Source: Poronia punctata (taxonomy: Eukaryota > Ascomycota > Sordariomycetes > Xylariales > Xylariaceae). From it: DNA of 64,000 nucleotides. Location of the stretch: positions 1 to 64,000 of the forward strand of contig MU401487.1 of NCBI GenBank assembly GCA_022579005.1, given 5' to 3'. Under the pieces are notes generated by a model. The model made no database searches. It was not told the DNA's origin and saw only the letters and a program-made list of their open reading frames with translations. Of this stretch, positions 13,227 to 25,555 are shown piece by piece (the first letter of the stretch is position 1; the number at the start of each line of letters is the position of its first letter). The translations under genes and the position numbers were made by a program.

Positions 13227-13829
13227 ATGAGGTCCATCATCATCTCCACCGCCCTGACCCTCACCCTGACCCTCTTCTCCGCTCGCATGTGTCTCGCAGC
13301 ACCGACAACGCCCACAAACCAAATCACCCCGATAGGCTACGCCGTCCCAAGCATTCTCAAAATCCACAACACAAACGACAACAACAACCTCTTCGACACG
13401 CAAACAACCACAATCCGCACCGGAGACTTCGAAACCACAACCCTCTACGACATCCCCATCCCGCCCGAGGCCGCAGGACATACCTGCTCTCTCGTCTTTC
13501 GAGCGGACGGTGACGATGATTATAAAAATATCCAGGGTACCGAAACTCTGGATATCTTCCGCAACGGATTTACCGATCTATCTGTCTTGACACAGGGGAA
13601 TATGCGCGATACCCTGATTGCGCGCATAAGGTTTAACCCGCAGACGGGATTTTACGATTTTGTTGGGGATGGCGGTGTGGTCGGGGAGTTTCCTTGTCCG
13701 GCCGGAAAGACTTTACATTGGGAGGCTGTGGCTGTGGGGGAGTTTGATGTTAATATTGTTAGGCAGGATTTCGAGGTCGTGGAGGGGGGGAAGGGGGCGC
13801 CTAGGGGGATTAGTGTTGCTTGGTGGTGA
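13227..13829 (+). CDS. Secreted protein with a But2 C-terminal-like domain
   Basis: Intronless frame of 200 residues. Residues 1-24 form a signal peptide (hydrophobic LTLTLTLF core, cleavage likely after CLA), so the product should be secreted. The mature part has two cysteines, C87 in GHTCSLVF and C157 in EFPCPAGKT, likely a disulfide. The pattern of PPEAAGxTCxLVF followed by FPCPxGxT and a QDF segment near the end matches the fungal family called ubiquitin 3 binding protein But2, C-terminal domain; its members are mostly secreted and of unknown role, and the name does not imply ubiquitin binding here. Coding DNA is C-rich in the first half and G-rich in the second, unlike the flanks. It sits alone on a 4.9 kb island between two RIP blocks, an effector-like setting. 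Family call by memory of motifs only. Confidence 0.7.
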   Translation: MRSIIISTALTLTLTLFSARMCLAAPTTPTNQITPIGYAVPSILKIHNTNDNNNLFDTQTTTIRTGDFETTTLYDIPIPPEAAGHTCSLVFRADGDDDYKNIQGTETLDIFRNGFTDLSVLTQGNMRDTLIARIRFNPQTGFYDFVGDGGVVGEFPCPAGKTLHWEAVAVGEFDVNIVRQDFEVVEGGKGAPRGISVAWW

Positions 13830-14600
13830 GTGTGAGTAGGTGTTCAGTTTGGCTTAGCTGGGTTGGGTTATTTGGATTTTGGATCGTCCCCCTTTATTAG
13901 ATCTCGGGTTGGCGTAGGTATTGCGTTTTCGTCGAGGTCGTGGTTTTATCTGGGTTGGGCGTTCTGAAGATGGACAGAACAGAACATTCGACATCCCTTG
14001 CTTTACTTGAGTCGACCCTATCTAATAGTAGTTATTCTCTTTTGTTTATTTACATGGATGGATTTGTTTGCACATAATACACAAATATCAAATCATTGCG
14101 CGTCGTCTCCCAATACAATGTTATTATGCGTCCAATCACAACAAACACGATCTCGGGCGTACTTGGTCATACAAATATTGATATCCCCGAAAAGCCATGA
14201 TAGAACCAACTGCGCGGGTGCCTTACGGAAGTGAGTCACTCCAGCGGACTTTTTCAATGTGCAACATACGGTACCTACTACCTAGTGTCGAATCACGATA
14301 ATTGAAGCAACACAAGCATTCCATGACCTATACCTACCTACCTTACCTTACTCTACACTCACACTCCTTACCGTCTACCGGAGAAGGCCGTCTGTAATGT
14401 AGCACACTTCATACTGGGGTTACCAGAGCTTATGCAAGGCTCCCCCGTCCTCTACCTACACGTGGGACATCCCGACGTTGGACAGCATCGCTAGACTAGA
14501 ACTTCAGCCAACGATCCGGTCATACAGCCTTGATGCATAGTTCGTACTGCCTCGCCCGTCGTCCTGTTCGCGCCCTGAATCATTCGGAATCGCCATTTCT
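13830..14600. other. Intergenic, no gene seen
   Basis: Holds the 3' region of the But2-like gene and, from about 14270, clustered ACCTACC and ACCTTACC motifs. The frame at 13998-14234 starts with a hydrophobic stretch but has no other support and I do not call it. Confidence 0.5.
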
Positions 14601-14607
14601 TATAAAA
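14601..14607 (+). promoter_or_regulatory. TATA box of the small cysteine protein gene
   Basis: TATAAAA, 178 bases upstream of the preferred ATG at 14779, followed by a C/A-rich leader typical of fungal 5' untranslated regions. Confidence 0.45.
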
Positions 14608-14778
14608 AGATGCATTCACTTCGCTCTTTGGCATTCCCAAACACACCACAAGAACTTTACACGGCCCACAACCAGCATAGAAGAGATCTAACTCGCTCTG
14701 TTACCTAAAGCAATTTCAGTCCATAAACCGTGAATGGTACACAACATCGTCCTTCCCAACCAACACCAACAACCAACA

Positions 14779-15090
14779 ATGTGTACAAAAGACTGGAAAC
14801 AAACCATCTGCCCTCACCACAACTATAACAATATGACGGCATGGACACTCCTCTCCACATACAAGTGCAAAAACACCGGCTGCAAAGTGGTCACGGACAA
14901 TGTCAAAGAGGTAGAATGGGAGGTCTGTGAACCGTGCATGTATCGCTTTCTGGACGAGTCGATGGGGAAGATGATGGAGGAGGAAAGTGTCAGACGGAAA
15001 AAACTAGAGGAGGATACGAAAGTTGTGAGTGAGCAGATGACTGGGAGGAAGAAAAAGATGGATGATGAAAAAGGGAGAAGAAGGGATTAG
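14779..15090 (+). CDS. Small protein with four-cysteine zinc-ribbon-like centre, function unknown
   Basis: 103 residues starting MCTKDWKQTICPHH. I chose the ATG at 14779 because its context (A at -3 and -1) is better than that of the in-frame ATG at 14734, which would add 15 residues. The centre has CKNTGC and, about 20 residues on, CEPC, spaced as a possible zinc-binding ribbon, with CPHH near the N-terminus. The last 45 residues are a charged helix rich in Glu, Lys and Arg, ending in GRRRD. There is no signal peptide. Many fungi encode short proteins beginning MC-x-K with paired cysteines; I recognise the style, not a named family. The TATA box and a coherent cysteine pattern favour a real gene over chance. 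Confidence 0.5.
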   Translation: MCTKDWKQTICPHHNYNNMTAWTLLSTYKCKNTGCKVVTDNVKEVEWEVCEPCMYRFLDESMGKMMEEESVRRKKLEEDTKVVSEQMTGRKKKMDDEKGRRRD

Positions 15091-16805
15091 GTGAGGTTAG
15101 GTAGGTACTTACTTACCTACTTAACCTAAGATTAGGGGGGCACGGGGGCGTGGGGGATCTACTCCGGCGGGGGGGGGGGGGGGGATGATTCTCTGGGATC
15201 CCGATAGATAATTTTTTTTTTTTTTTTCCTTTTCGGCAATTTGGATTATAGCGGGATGTGTTCAAATAGTATTAAAGGGGAGGAATACCAGGAGTTGGGT
15301 TACGGGAATTGAAGTTCATCATTTAATTAACACCTACTCGTAGGTATAATACCTAATGTACCTCTAACTGTACCCGTATGTATGTACTTTGTGTAAAGTA
15401 GCGACGCCGCCGGAGTACGGACTTCCTCCGCCTCTTCGAAACCCATGACGTATAAACGTGAAAACAGTCTTTTAACAACCGGTGTCGCCAGATCTTCTTA
15501 ACCTAGGGAGAAAGAGTGAAATTAGGGATAAATAAACGCAGAGTTGACTCGTCTGTCTAGAAAGATGATGAGGTTGGTGAAAATTTACTGCAACATGATT
15601 GATTGAGTGATACCTTGTTACCTACCTCCTTTAGTTCTTAGAAGAATCCGGACTCGATTTGTTGTGTAAAAAAAACGGGCCTCTCACGGGATAAATCTTG
15701 CCCTCCTGCGTAACGCCTCCCATTCTTGCGAAAAGCTCTCTGTCGGCCTGTCCCGAAGCTGGATGGTTGGTCACTTGGAATGTAAAATTTTGGCCGATCA
15801 AGTTCTAATTTCAAGACATTTACCTACCTACGTGATATGCGACCGGACGATCCCTAAACCTTTGATACCAGGCGTTTGGTCAAACCCCATGAGTAGATCA
15901 TGGATATTGCATATCTACCCCATCCCGGCCTGCTCCATATGGGTAGGGGTTTTTGTATAATCCTGTGGGGTTGCGTATCTGTTACTTAACCCGGGGGGGG
16001 GGGGGGGGGGATTCATTTCATTCATTCACTTACTAAGTACCTACTCAAGCCAACCTTTTTGGCGGTGCCGGAAGGAGAAGATATATAAGCACTTTTCTTC
16101 GTTTCGTTTCGTTTCGTCTCGTTTCGTTTAAACTCCCCCGATAACATTTGTATATCCCCTCCGATATACCTACGTGTGCAGATATACGATGACATCAGCC
16201 AGCCTATGTCAGTAAAGTTATTAAATGCAATCATTACCTACACGTAATGCTGCAAATGAGATTGAAGTTTTCTCACTCACAGGAGATTTAGTGTACTAAC
16301 CTACACGTACTTGACCTTAAGAGACGAGTTGTCAGAGGTAACAAGGCAAGCACCTGGTCTGCACTTTCCCTTCCTTTCCTTTTCTTTCCTCTCTTCTCCT
16401 GTAGTATGTACGTGTGCTAGATTAGGCAGGCCATAGACGGTAAAAAACAGCGCATATCAAGAAGAAAAAAAAGATGTCATCGAAAATACCTAGTTCCTCG
16501 AATGTAACACTACCCAAAGATGGAAATAAAAAACGCCGATCATTGTTACCTACCTGCTTTTAGGCTCGACGAATGGGTATCTGATAGTCTTTCATGTAGG
16601 TAACAGTGAGATATGTAAATACCCCGCTTGGCTCATCCGGACGGGCAGGAACAAACAAAACGAGACGAGCATGGCCTTCGTTTTCGAGCGGGATGGAAGA
16701 AATGTGATTGCAAGGTTTCTATGTGCTCTAATCGATTACCTAATAGGACGGGATGATGATGCGATGCATGTATATATATATATGACCTGAGTAGGTACCT
16801 AGTCA
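15091..16805. other. Intergenic with homopolymer runs and tetranucleotide motifs
   Basis: No convincing gene. Contents: poly-G runs at 15169-15184 (16) and 15993-16010 (18), a T run at about 15212-15227, a TTTCG pentanucleotide repeat near 16098-16130, a TA repeat near 16770-16782, and many TACCTACC/GGTAGGTA copies. The frames at 15763, 16022 and 16633 lack domain or codon support. Confidence 0.55.
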
Positions 16806-16810
16806 GTTGG
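16806..16810. repeat. Target site duplication, left copy (GTTGG)
   Basis: GTTGG directly before the left LTR is repeated at 25551-25555 directly after the right LTR. Five bases is the usual duplication length for LTR elements. Confidence 0.75.
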
Positions 16811-17038
16811 TGTCGCGGAGAGGTACCCACTTAATAGGATACCCTTGCAGTCAAGGTCACGTGCCTTAGTTAGCACAGCTTTATAAGAGCGTATGCTATA
16901 AAGCGGGATTTTTAATTTTATTATAGTTATATAGATTTTTTTTTTTTAATATATGGTTTATTGCAATATAACTAATATAGCTTGTACTAAGTTAAGCGCA
17001 CTAATTTACTTTTTATTAAAGCTTTTATATTTATAAGA
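16811..17038 (+). repeat. Left LTR of the middle copia element
   Basis: 228 bases beginning TGTCGCGGAG. It aligns without gaps to 25323-25550 at a constant offset of 8512. All of about 43 differences in my hand alignment are transitions. The outer half keeps the G/C version and the inner half is AT-shifted. The ends form an imperfect inverted repeat (TGTCGCGGA against TCCGCAAGA), not the strict TG...CA. Confidence 0.85.
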
Positions 17039-20000
17039 GTTATAAGCTTAGTTTATAAAAATTAGTGCTTTATTTATTATAGTACAATTAGTTAAAGGTT
17101 TTTATACTTTTAAATTATAATATTTTATAACTTTTTATTAAATTATCTTTAAAAAAAAGCTTATATAGCTTTACTTTTTATTTTTATTATGTTAACTAGC
17201 GTTAAAATTATTTTAAAAAATACTTATTTATGCTTTTTAATTAAATAGGTAGCATAGTTTTAAACTTTAACGCTTTATACTTAAGCTTAAAAAGTTTAAA
17301 AGTATGTTAATTTAAATAGAAAAACTTTAACTAAGCTTTTTAAAAACAATATTATAATTTTAATACTAAAAGCTGCTTATTAAAAGCTTGTTGCTAAAAA
17401 AAAAAAACTAAATTTAAGCGTTTTAAATCTAGTTATTACTTAAAAAAAAATTTAAAAATAATATATTAAAAATATAAAGTTAGCAAGCTTTTAGCAAGCT
17501 ATAAATTTAAAAATTATAAATAAATATATAGCTATTTAAATTTAAATTAACTAATTTATTAATATTTTAGTGCTTATTGTAATAAAAAGAAAGTTGTTAG
17601 TTAAAAACTTTAAAAAAGCTAAAAATATTTAAGTGCTTGTTAAAGCTATTAAAACGTTTTTTGCTTTTTTAGATTTTGCTATTAGATTTAGTACGCAAAT
17701 AAAATACTAAAAAACGTTTTAAAAAGCTACTTATAAAGGTATTAAACTTAAAAAGTAGTATAAAAAATAGCATACTAACTAGATTATAGCTTAATACTTT
17801 AAACTACTTAAAGCAAAAAAAGTACTAGTAACTAAAAACTTTTTTAAAGTAGTAAAAGCTTATATAGCTTTTAATTAGGCTTATTAGTAGCTTATAAACA
17901 TTATAAAAAATAAATAACTAAATAACAACATAATTATACTAAAAGAGGTTAGTAAGATTTTTAGCGCTTTAGTATATAAAAAAGCTTTATATAGCAAAGT
18001 TAAAGCTAATAAACTTTATATAACCTTAAGTAATAAAAAAGGATTTTTTAAAAAAGCTTAAAAGTCTACTAAAAGAGCAGAAAAAAAAAAAAGTTAATAC
18101 CTTTGCCTTTTTAACTTAAAAGCTTATTACTTTTAGCTTTTATATAAATATAGTTAATTATAATATATAATTATTAAAAGCTTTACTTGCTAAAAACTTA
18201 AGCTTAACTTTAATAAGTTAAAAAAAATTAAAAAGCGCTATAAGCTTATAAAATAGTTAAAACTTTATAAAAAGATTAAAAAAAAAGAATTTAAAGTAAA
18301 TAAAAGTTATTTTTTTAGTAAAAAGTTAAAAGGATTATTAAGCAAGTAGCTAGATTTAAATCTTACTTGCTTAGTAATTAACTATAGCTTACTTAAAAAG
18401 AATATAAAAAGCTTTAAAGCTTTTACTACTTTTAAAAACAATTTTTACTTTTTATTTAAAAGCATAGTTTTAAACAATTATAAAGCTTTATACTTTATTA
18501 ATAATAAAAATTTACTTAAAAAAGACTTTATTATTAAAGCTAAGCTAAAAGACTTTATTACTATAAGTATTTTTAACTTTTTAATCTTATACTATAATAA
18601 ATAAGTTATTTATTAGATTTTTAATAGCAAAAAAAAAAAAAATACTTTTTTTTTAGTGCTTAAAAACGTAGTAGTAGTAAAAGGATTTTATATAAATATA
18701 GTATTAAAAGCAAAGCTTAAAAAAAAAAGCATATAGTATTGCAAACTAAACTGCACCTTTTAATATAAAAGCTTAAATACTAGCGTTATTTTAAAGCAGT
18801 TAACTAAATAATATAACTTAGTATTTTTTAAATATAAGCTTATTTTTTATTACTTTTTAAAAAGCATAATAACTGCTTTAATAATTTAAAAGCTTAAAAT
18901 TATAAGCAGTATAGTAAAATTAATTATAGCTATATACTTAAAGCGCTTTTAAAAGCTTTTAGTTAACTTATAAAAACTTTTAAAAGCATTTAAAAATATA
19001 TAGTATAAAAAAGCTAAGTACTTAAAACCTAAGCTTTTTAAAGCTTTTATTTAAAATATAAAAAGTATTAAAATTAATAAAATTAAAAAGATTAATTATA
19101 AGGATTGTGCTTAGACGCACGCTTTAAAGGTTATATTTAAAAAACCTTTAAAATAGCAAGCTATATGCTTATTTTAAAAGATATACTAAGATTTATTTAA
19201 CTATTTAAGTAAATATAATAAATTTTTATAAACTTTATTACTTAAAAATAAGTATAGTAAAATAATATATATTAACACTTTTATTGCTAAAACTTAATTA
19301 TAAGTAGCTTAAAACTTAATAAGCTTTAAAAAATAAGTAAAACAGCAATATAAGCTTTTAATATATTAAATATATAGTAATAATAAAAAAGCAGTAATTT
19401 TAAGCTATAGCTTAACTAACTTTTAAAAGTAAGCAAACTAAAAAAGTATAAAGTTAAAGCTTTTACTAAGTTATATTAAAAAGTTTATAAAAAGTAAAAA
19501 GCGTGCTAAATAAAAAATTATTAACTAAGCTTTAAAAATGCTTAAAAAAGCTAAACTTTTAAAAAAGCTATAGCTAAAAGTAGTTTATATAGCTAAATAG
19601 CTATATAATTAAAGCTTTTTAAAAGCAAATAATATATGTTTACTAATAAAAGTTTTTTACTTTTAATTTTAACAATATTTTTATTAGTATTTACTAAAGC
19701 TTATTATAAGCAAGCTAGCAAATTTAAAGCTAAATTAATTAAGTATAAAAGCATATAAATATAAAGCTTACTTAGTATAATAAAACAAACTTATAAGTTA
19801 CTAAAAGCAAAACTATAAAGTAAAGTAGTAAGCATATATTAAATATTTAATTAAATATAAAGTATTAAATTTATATAAGATCTAGGTTTTAAAGCTTTAA
19901 AAAGTTATTATAATAAAAAATATAAAATTTAATAAAAAGCTTTTTTATATAAAAAAAAACTAACTAAAACTAATAAAAAAAGTAAAAGTAGTAGTTATTA

Positions 20001-23000
20001 AAATTATAGTATTAAAACTATTGCTTTAAACATAAATAAAAAATATATAAAAGCTTAACTTACTAAAAAAAATAAATAAAATTATTATTAATACTTTTAA
20101 AAAAATTAAAAGTATACTTATATTAAAAAACCTTTTAACTAAAAGCTAACTAAAAAAGTACAAGTTAAAAGTAAGTACGTTTTAAAAGCTTAAAAAAAAT
20201 AGCAATAATGCTTTTAAAAGTTAAACATATAAACTTACAACTTTTTAATAAACTTTTAAACTAAAATAGTAACTAAATAAAATAAAAAAAGTATTTATTA
20301 ACTTACTTATAATTTTAAAAAGCAATAAGGTAGCTAAAATAAGTAAAAAAAATCTTAATTAACTTTATAAAGTACACTTAATAAATAAAAAAATAAAAAA
20401 AACTTTAAAAAACCTTAATATATAAATAAAGTAACTAGCAATAAGTAAAGCAGTAAAAGCTTAATAAGCTTAAAAAGCTTTACTACTTACTAAAAAAAGC
20501 TAGAAAATTAAAAAAATACTTAATAATAAACAAGATCTTAAAGTATTTACTTTTACTTAAACTTTTTATTAAAAGCGTAAAATATATGCTTTTAAAAAAA
20601 AAGCTTACTAGTAAAACTTTTTAAAAACATTTTTGCTTAATTAGCAAAAAGTTATATATTAAAAAAATTAAAAGCATAAAATATTATACTTTATAATAGC
20701 AGCTATAGTATACTAAAAATATGCTAAGCGCATAAATGCAGCTTTAAAACAGCTTAAAATATATTAAAATAAGCTTTTTAAGCTACTACTAAAGTATTAG
20801 TATAAACTAGCTAAATATTTTTTAAAAAATAAGTTTAAAAAAAATGCTGTTAAAAAAATTAAAAACATATAAAAAATAAAAACTTTTAAAAAAATAGCAA
20901 AAGTTAAAGCAAAATATAAGCTGCTTTTTTTAAAGTAAGTATTTATATATAAGTTTAATAATAAAAAGTATTTAAAAGTATATAAATCTTGCTTAGTTAT
21001 TAAAAAAGATTTATAAAATAATATAATGCTTTAAAATATTTATGCTACTACTTTAGTAGCTTGTATGTTTTAAGTTATAATAGCTTTAGTAGCTTATTTT
21101 AATATAAAAGTTAAGTAATTTAATATAGTTAGCGCTTTTTTTAACGTAAGTAAAAAAAAACAAAAGCTTATAACTTATAAATTATTAAATAGCTTTAAAA
21201 ATAGCAATATAGTAGCTAAAATTGCTTAAGCTTTTTATAAGCTTTAAAACTTACTACTTTTATAATATAAAAAGTTTGCATATACTTTAAAAAAAATTAA
21301 AATAATTTTATTTTTTAAAAAACTATACCTTTTTTATACTAAAAATTATAATATATACTTTATTTTTTATATAAATAACTTTATTATTTTATACTATAAA
21401 AAATAAAAAATATAAGCTTAAAAGATTATTAATTAGCTTAAAAAAGCTTATAAACTTAAAAATTAAAAAAATATAAATTAGTTTTTAAAAATTAAGGTAA
21501 TAAAAAATTAAAAAAAACGTTTACTAGCTTTAAATTATAAGCAATATATTAAAAAAGTAGCTAAAAAGTACAATCTAGCTAATAATAACTAAATACCTAC
21601 AACTTTAATACTTTTTAAAAAGCTTAAAAGGTTTATAAAAAAAGCTTTAAAAAAATATATTAAAACTTTTTAAAAGCTTATAAAGTTTATACTTTATATT
21701 ACTATTATAATTAAACTAAATATAATATATGCTATATTTTAGCTCTTAAAGTACTTTACTAATTTAAGCTTTAAATATATAGCTATAATAAAATAAGTTA
21801 TTTAATACTTATATTATACTAAAAAACTTAAAATAGTATATAAAACTAATAATATAAAGGCTTAAGCTTTTTTAATTATAAAAAACGCCTTTTTTGCTAA
21901 TAATAAAAAAACTTAAAAATCTTTTTATAAATATATTATAAGCTTGTTTAAAAGTGCAATAGCTTAAAAAGCTACTTAATAAAGCATAATATTAACTTTT
22001 ATAATAAAAGTAAAAATAAACGTGCTTAGCTTTACTACTAAGAAAATAATAGCGCTTAAAAGGCTTTTAAATAGTATAAAGCTTAATTTAAAAAAAAAAA
22101 TAAATAATTTATTACAATAATTAGTAAGTAATAAAACTTATAATTAAAAAGTATAACTAAATAAATATTAAGCTTTACTATATAAATATATAAAATATAT
22201 AGCTAAAATAAAAATAGTAAAAAAAGTTATTTTAAGTTTATTACTTACTTATTAATTAAATATTAGCAAATAAGTTAACAAAAAACTTACTAAAAGCTAA
22301 ATTTAAGCACTTTAAAGCTTTTATAAATTTTTAAAATATTAACTACTTAAAATAGTTAAAAAAAAAAAAGCTTAAGTTAATAAATATTTAAAGCTATTAA
22401 GCTATAATAACTATACTACTAAAAAAAACTTTATTTACTTACTACTTTTACTACTAACTAAATAAAAATATAAGCTTAAACTTACTATTTAAAAAATGTA
22501 AACTAAAAAATAACGTAAAAAAGCTTTAAGCATTTTTTTTTTTAAATAAACTATAAAAAAAAATAAATAAAAAAGCAAGCAAGCTTAAAAAAAATAGTTT
22601 AACTTTATAAAATAATAATAAAAGCTATAACTAAAGTAAAAAGCAAAATAAGTATAAAAACAATAATAATAAAGGCTAAAGCTAAAATAATAACTTAAAA
22701 AGCTAAAATAAGTAAAGCTTAAGCTTTTTAAGCACTAATAACTAAACTTATAATTAAATTGCTTAAACTTAAAAAGTTAAGCACTTTTTTATAAAAAGTT
22801 TAAGCAATATAAAAAAAAAGCAATTTTTTATTATAATAAATATAATTATTAATAATAATTATATTTAAAGCGTAAGCTATAATAAATTTAGCTTTTAAAA
22901 AGTATATAGCAACCTTTAAAGCAAAGCAAAGCTTTTTAATAAGCTATAAAATAACGCTATTAGCTTTATAAAATTATTAAAAATATAAAAAAAAAAGCTT

Positions 23001-23984
23001 TACTTTTAAATTTTTTTATTTTTTAACTATATTTATATATTATATAATAAAAAAAATAATATAAAGCTTTTTATTAAATATAGTTAGCAAGCTTAAAAAA
23101 TATAAGTTAAAAGCTTTAAAATAACTTATAAAAGAAAATAAAAATATTTTTTAATATATTTAAAGTACTAAGTTTAACTTTTTTAAATATTTTAATACTA
23201 AAAATGTTTATTTAAACTAGTTATAAAAGTATAATTATAAGCTTAGCAAAAAACACTATATAAATTAGTTTTAATATATTTTTTATTATTAAATAAATTA
23301 AAAAAGCTATTAATTATTTTACTTTAAATCTTATTATAAAGCAAACTTTAAAATATAAAATTAAGTTTAGCTTTAAAAATACTAAACTTAAGCGTTTTTG
23401 CTAGCTTTAAGCTAATAGTAAAAGTTATTAATATAAGCAAACAAGCACTAGCAGCTTTTTTAAAAATATAATAAAAGCTATTAATAAAGGTAATAAAAAT
23501 ACTACTTTTACTACTAAAGCTTATAAAAAAAGCACTAGCTTTATAACTATTAAATTTTTTACTTTTTTAAAAGCTTAAGCTTTTTTTATTATAAAATAAA
23601 CTGCTTAAAGTTAAAATATTAAAAATATTAGTTTTACTAAAAAAAGCTTTAAAATTAAAAATAGTATAACTAGTATATGCTAAAATATTATCTTTATTAA
23701 AAGTAAGCAACTTTAAAAGTAAAAATCTAAGTAATATAAAAATAGTAAAACTACTAAAAAAAGCTTAAGTAGTAATATTAAGTAATAAAATACGTTTAAA
23801 AAAAGCTTTAGCAAAAGTAAAAAAAGTAAACATAAAAACTTGCTTTATTTTAGCAAGCTTTTTAAGCTTACTAGCATTAACAATATTAGCTAAAAAAAAA
23901 ACTTTTTTTATATTAAAAAGTATACTTTTAAAAAAAAAGCGCTTTTAAAAAACTAAAAACAAAAAAACTAAAGCTTTTTTTTTA

Positions 23985-24240
23985 GCATTTTTAGCTAAAA
24001 AAAAAACTAAAGCTTTTTTTTTAACATTTTTAGCTTTTTTAGCTTTAGCTTTTTTAGCTAACTTTACTATTTTTGCTTTTATATTAGCTATAGCAACTAT
24101 TTTAGCTTTTTTTACTACTTTATTTACTTTTTACTTAGCTTTAAGTTAAGCTTATTTATTTAAAGCTTTTTTTTAAGCTTTATTAGCTTTTTTTTTTACG
24201 TTTTTAGCTTTTTTAGCTTTTTTTTAAACGTTTAAAAAAA
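23985..24240. repeat. Low-complexity repeat based on TTTTTAGC
   Basis: Repeated TTTTTTAGC / ACTAAAGC units, several in direct succession around 24030-24060 and 24185-24230, inside the 3' part of the middle element. It may descend from a Lys/Ala-rich coding repeat after RIP, or from a non-coding repeat. Confidence 0.55.
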
Positions 24241-25322
24241 TATTTAATTTAGCTAAATAAGTATTATAAAATTTATTTAAAGCTATTAAGTAAGCTTTAA
24301 ATATAAATACTTAAGCTATAACTAAATTTTTTTTAATTAAAAAATTTTTTTTTTTTTTATAGCTATAAAAGTAATAAAATTATTATATAAGTTAATAAAT
24401 AAAACCTTAGCAAAAAATAGCATAAAATTATTATTATATTAGCTATTAAAGTTAAAAAAAGCTTAAATAAAAACAAAATTATTTTTATATATTAAGTAAG
24501 CTTATAAAAGCTTTAAAAATAAAAAAACAGTATATATACTATTGCTTTATAATTATAGTAAGATTATTTATATTAAAATCTTTAAAAAGTTATTTAATAC
24601 AAGCTTGTTAACGTTTTTTAATAAAAAAATAAAGCAGCTTATTAAATATTAAGTTAAATAATAAAAAAATATTTAAAAGGCCTAAGTTTACTTTAAACTA
24701 AGTAGCTTTAATATTGCTTTTAAACTATACTAAAGCAATTAGCATAGGTTTAAAATATATAAAAGCATATTTAATATGCTAAAAATCTATATATAGCTAA
24801 AAAAATATAGTAATAAAACTAAAAAATAAACAATTAGCTAACTATATTAAAGTATAAAAAACGCTAGAAAAAAACTTAAAAAATATATTAAAAGTTTAAA
24901 AAAGCTTTTTTTTTAATATTTTAATAGCTATACTAATGCTATTAGCTATAAAAAAATTAATAAAAGCAGCAAAAAGCTAAAATAACTTTACTTAAAGTAG
25001 TTAAAGTAGTATTAAAAGCTTAAAAAAAAAAAAAAGCAAAAAGTATAGTTATAGCTATATTAAAAAATAAAAGTATAAAATATATAAAAAATTTAATTAA
25101 AAAACTTAAAAGTTAGCACTTAATAAAATAAAAGCTAATAATAGTTGCAAGTACTTTTAAGTATAAGTATTTAAAGTACTAAAACTTTTATATACTATAT
25201 AAAAAATATTTTAAATAAAAACTTAATATAAAAGGTTTAAGTGTAAACTTTATAGCTACTACTTATATTTTATTTATATAAAATAACTTTACTACTTTAG
25301 CTAGTAAAAAAGCTAAAAGGTA

Positions 25323-25550
25323 TATTACAAAAAAGTACCTACTTAATAAGATACCTTTATAGTTAAAATTATATGCTTTAGTTAGCATAGCTTTATAAAA
25401 GCATATGCTATAAAGCAAGATCTCTAATCCTATTATAATTATATAAATTTTTCCTTTTTAATATATAGTTTATTACAATACAACTAATACAGCTCGTACT
25501 AAGTTAAGCGCACTAATTTACCTTTTACTAAAGCTCTTATATCCGCAAGA
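25323..25550 (+). repeat. Right LTR of the middle copia element
   Basis: Ungapped partner of the left LTR. Here the inner (left) half is AT-shifted while the outer (right) half keeps C/G, for example CTCTTATATCCGCAAGA. GTTGG follows at 25551-25555. Confidence 0.85.
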
Positions 25551-25555
25551 GTTGG

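Larger units (their letters stand above)
16811..25550 (+). mobile_element. Complete but RIP-dead Ty1/copia-type LTR retrotransposon (8.74 kb)
   Basis: Bounded by two 228-base LTRs and a GTTGG duplication. Inside, read on plus, RIP-shifted copia pol motifs appear in copia order. An integrase-like start with KIY-stop-DLF lies near 19.1-19.2 kb. The reverse transcriptase core FIFYINNFIILYY near 21360-21390 is FYVDDF with Asp to Asn changes. An RNase H region at about 21.7-22.05 kb keeps one long interrupted frame with residues matching TRPDIAYA and Y-TDAxFADN-like copia motifs. Trp codons have become stops. Gag should lie in 17.1-19 kb but was not resolved. About 3.3 kb between RNase H and the right LTR is unexplained, making the element long for copia. 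No functional frame remains. Confidence 0.85.
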
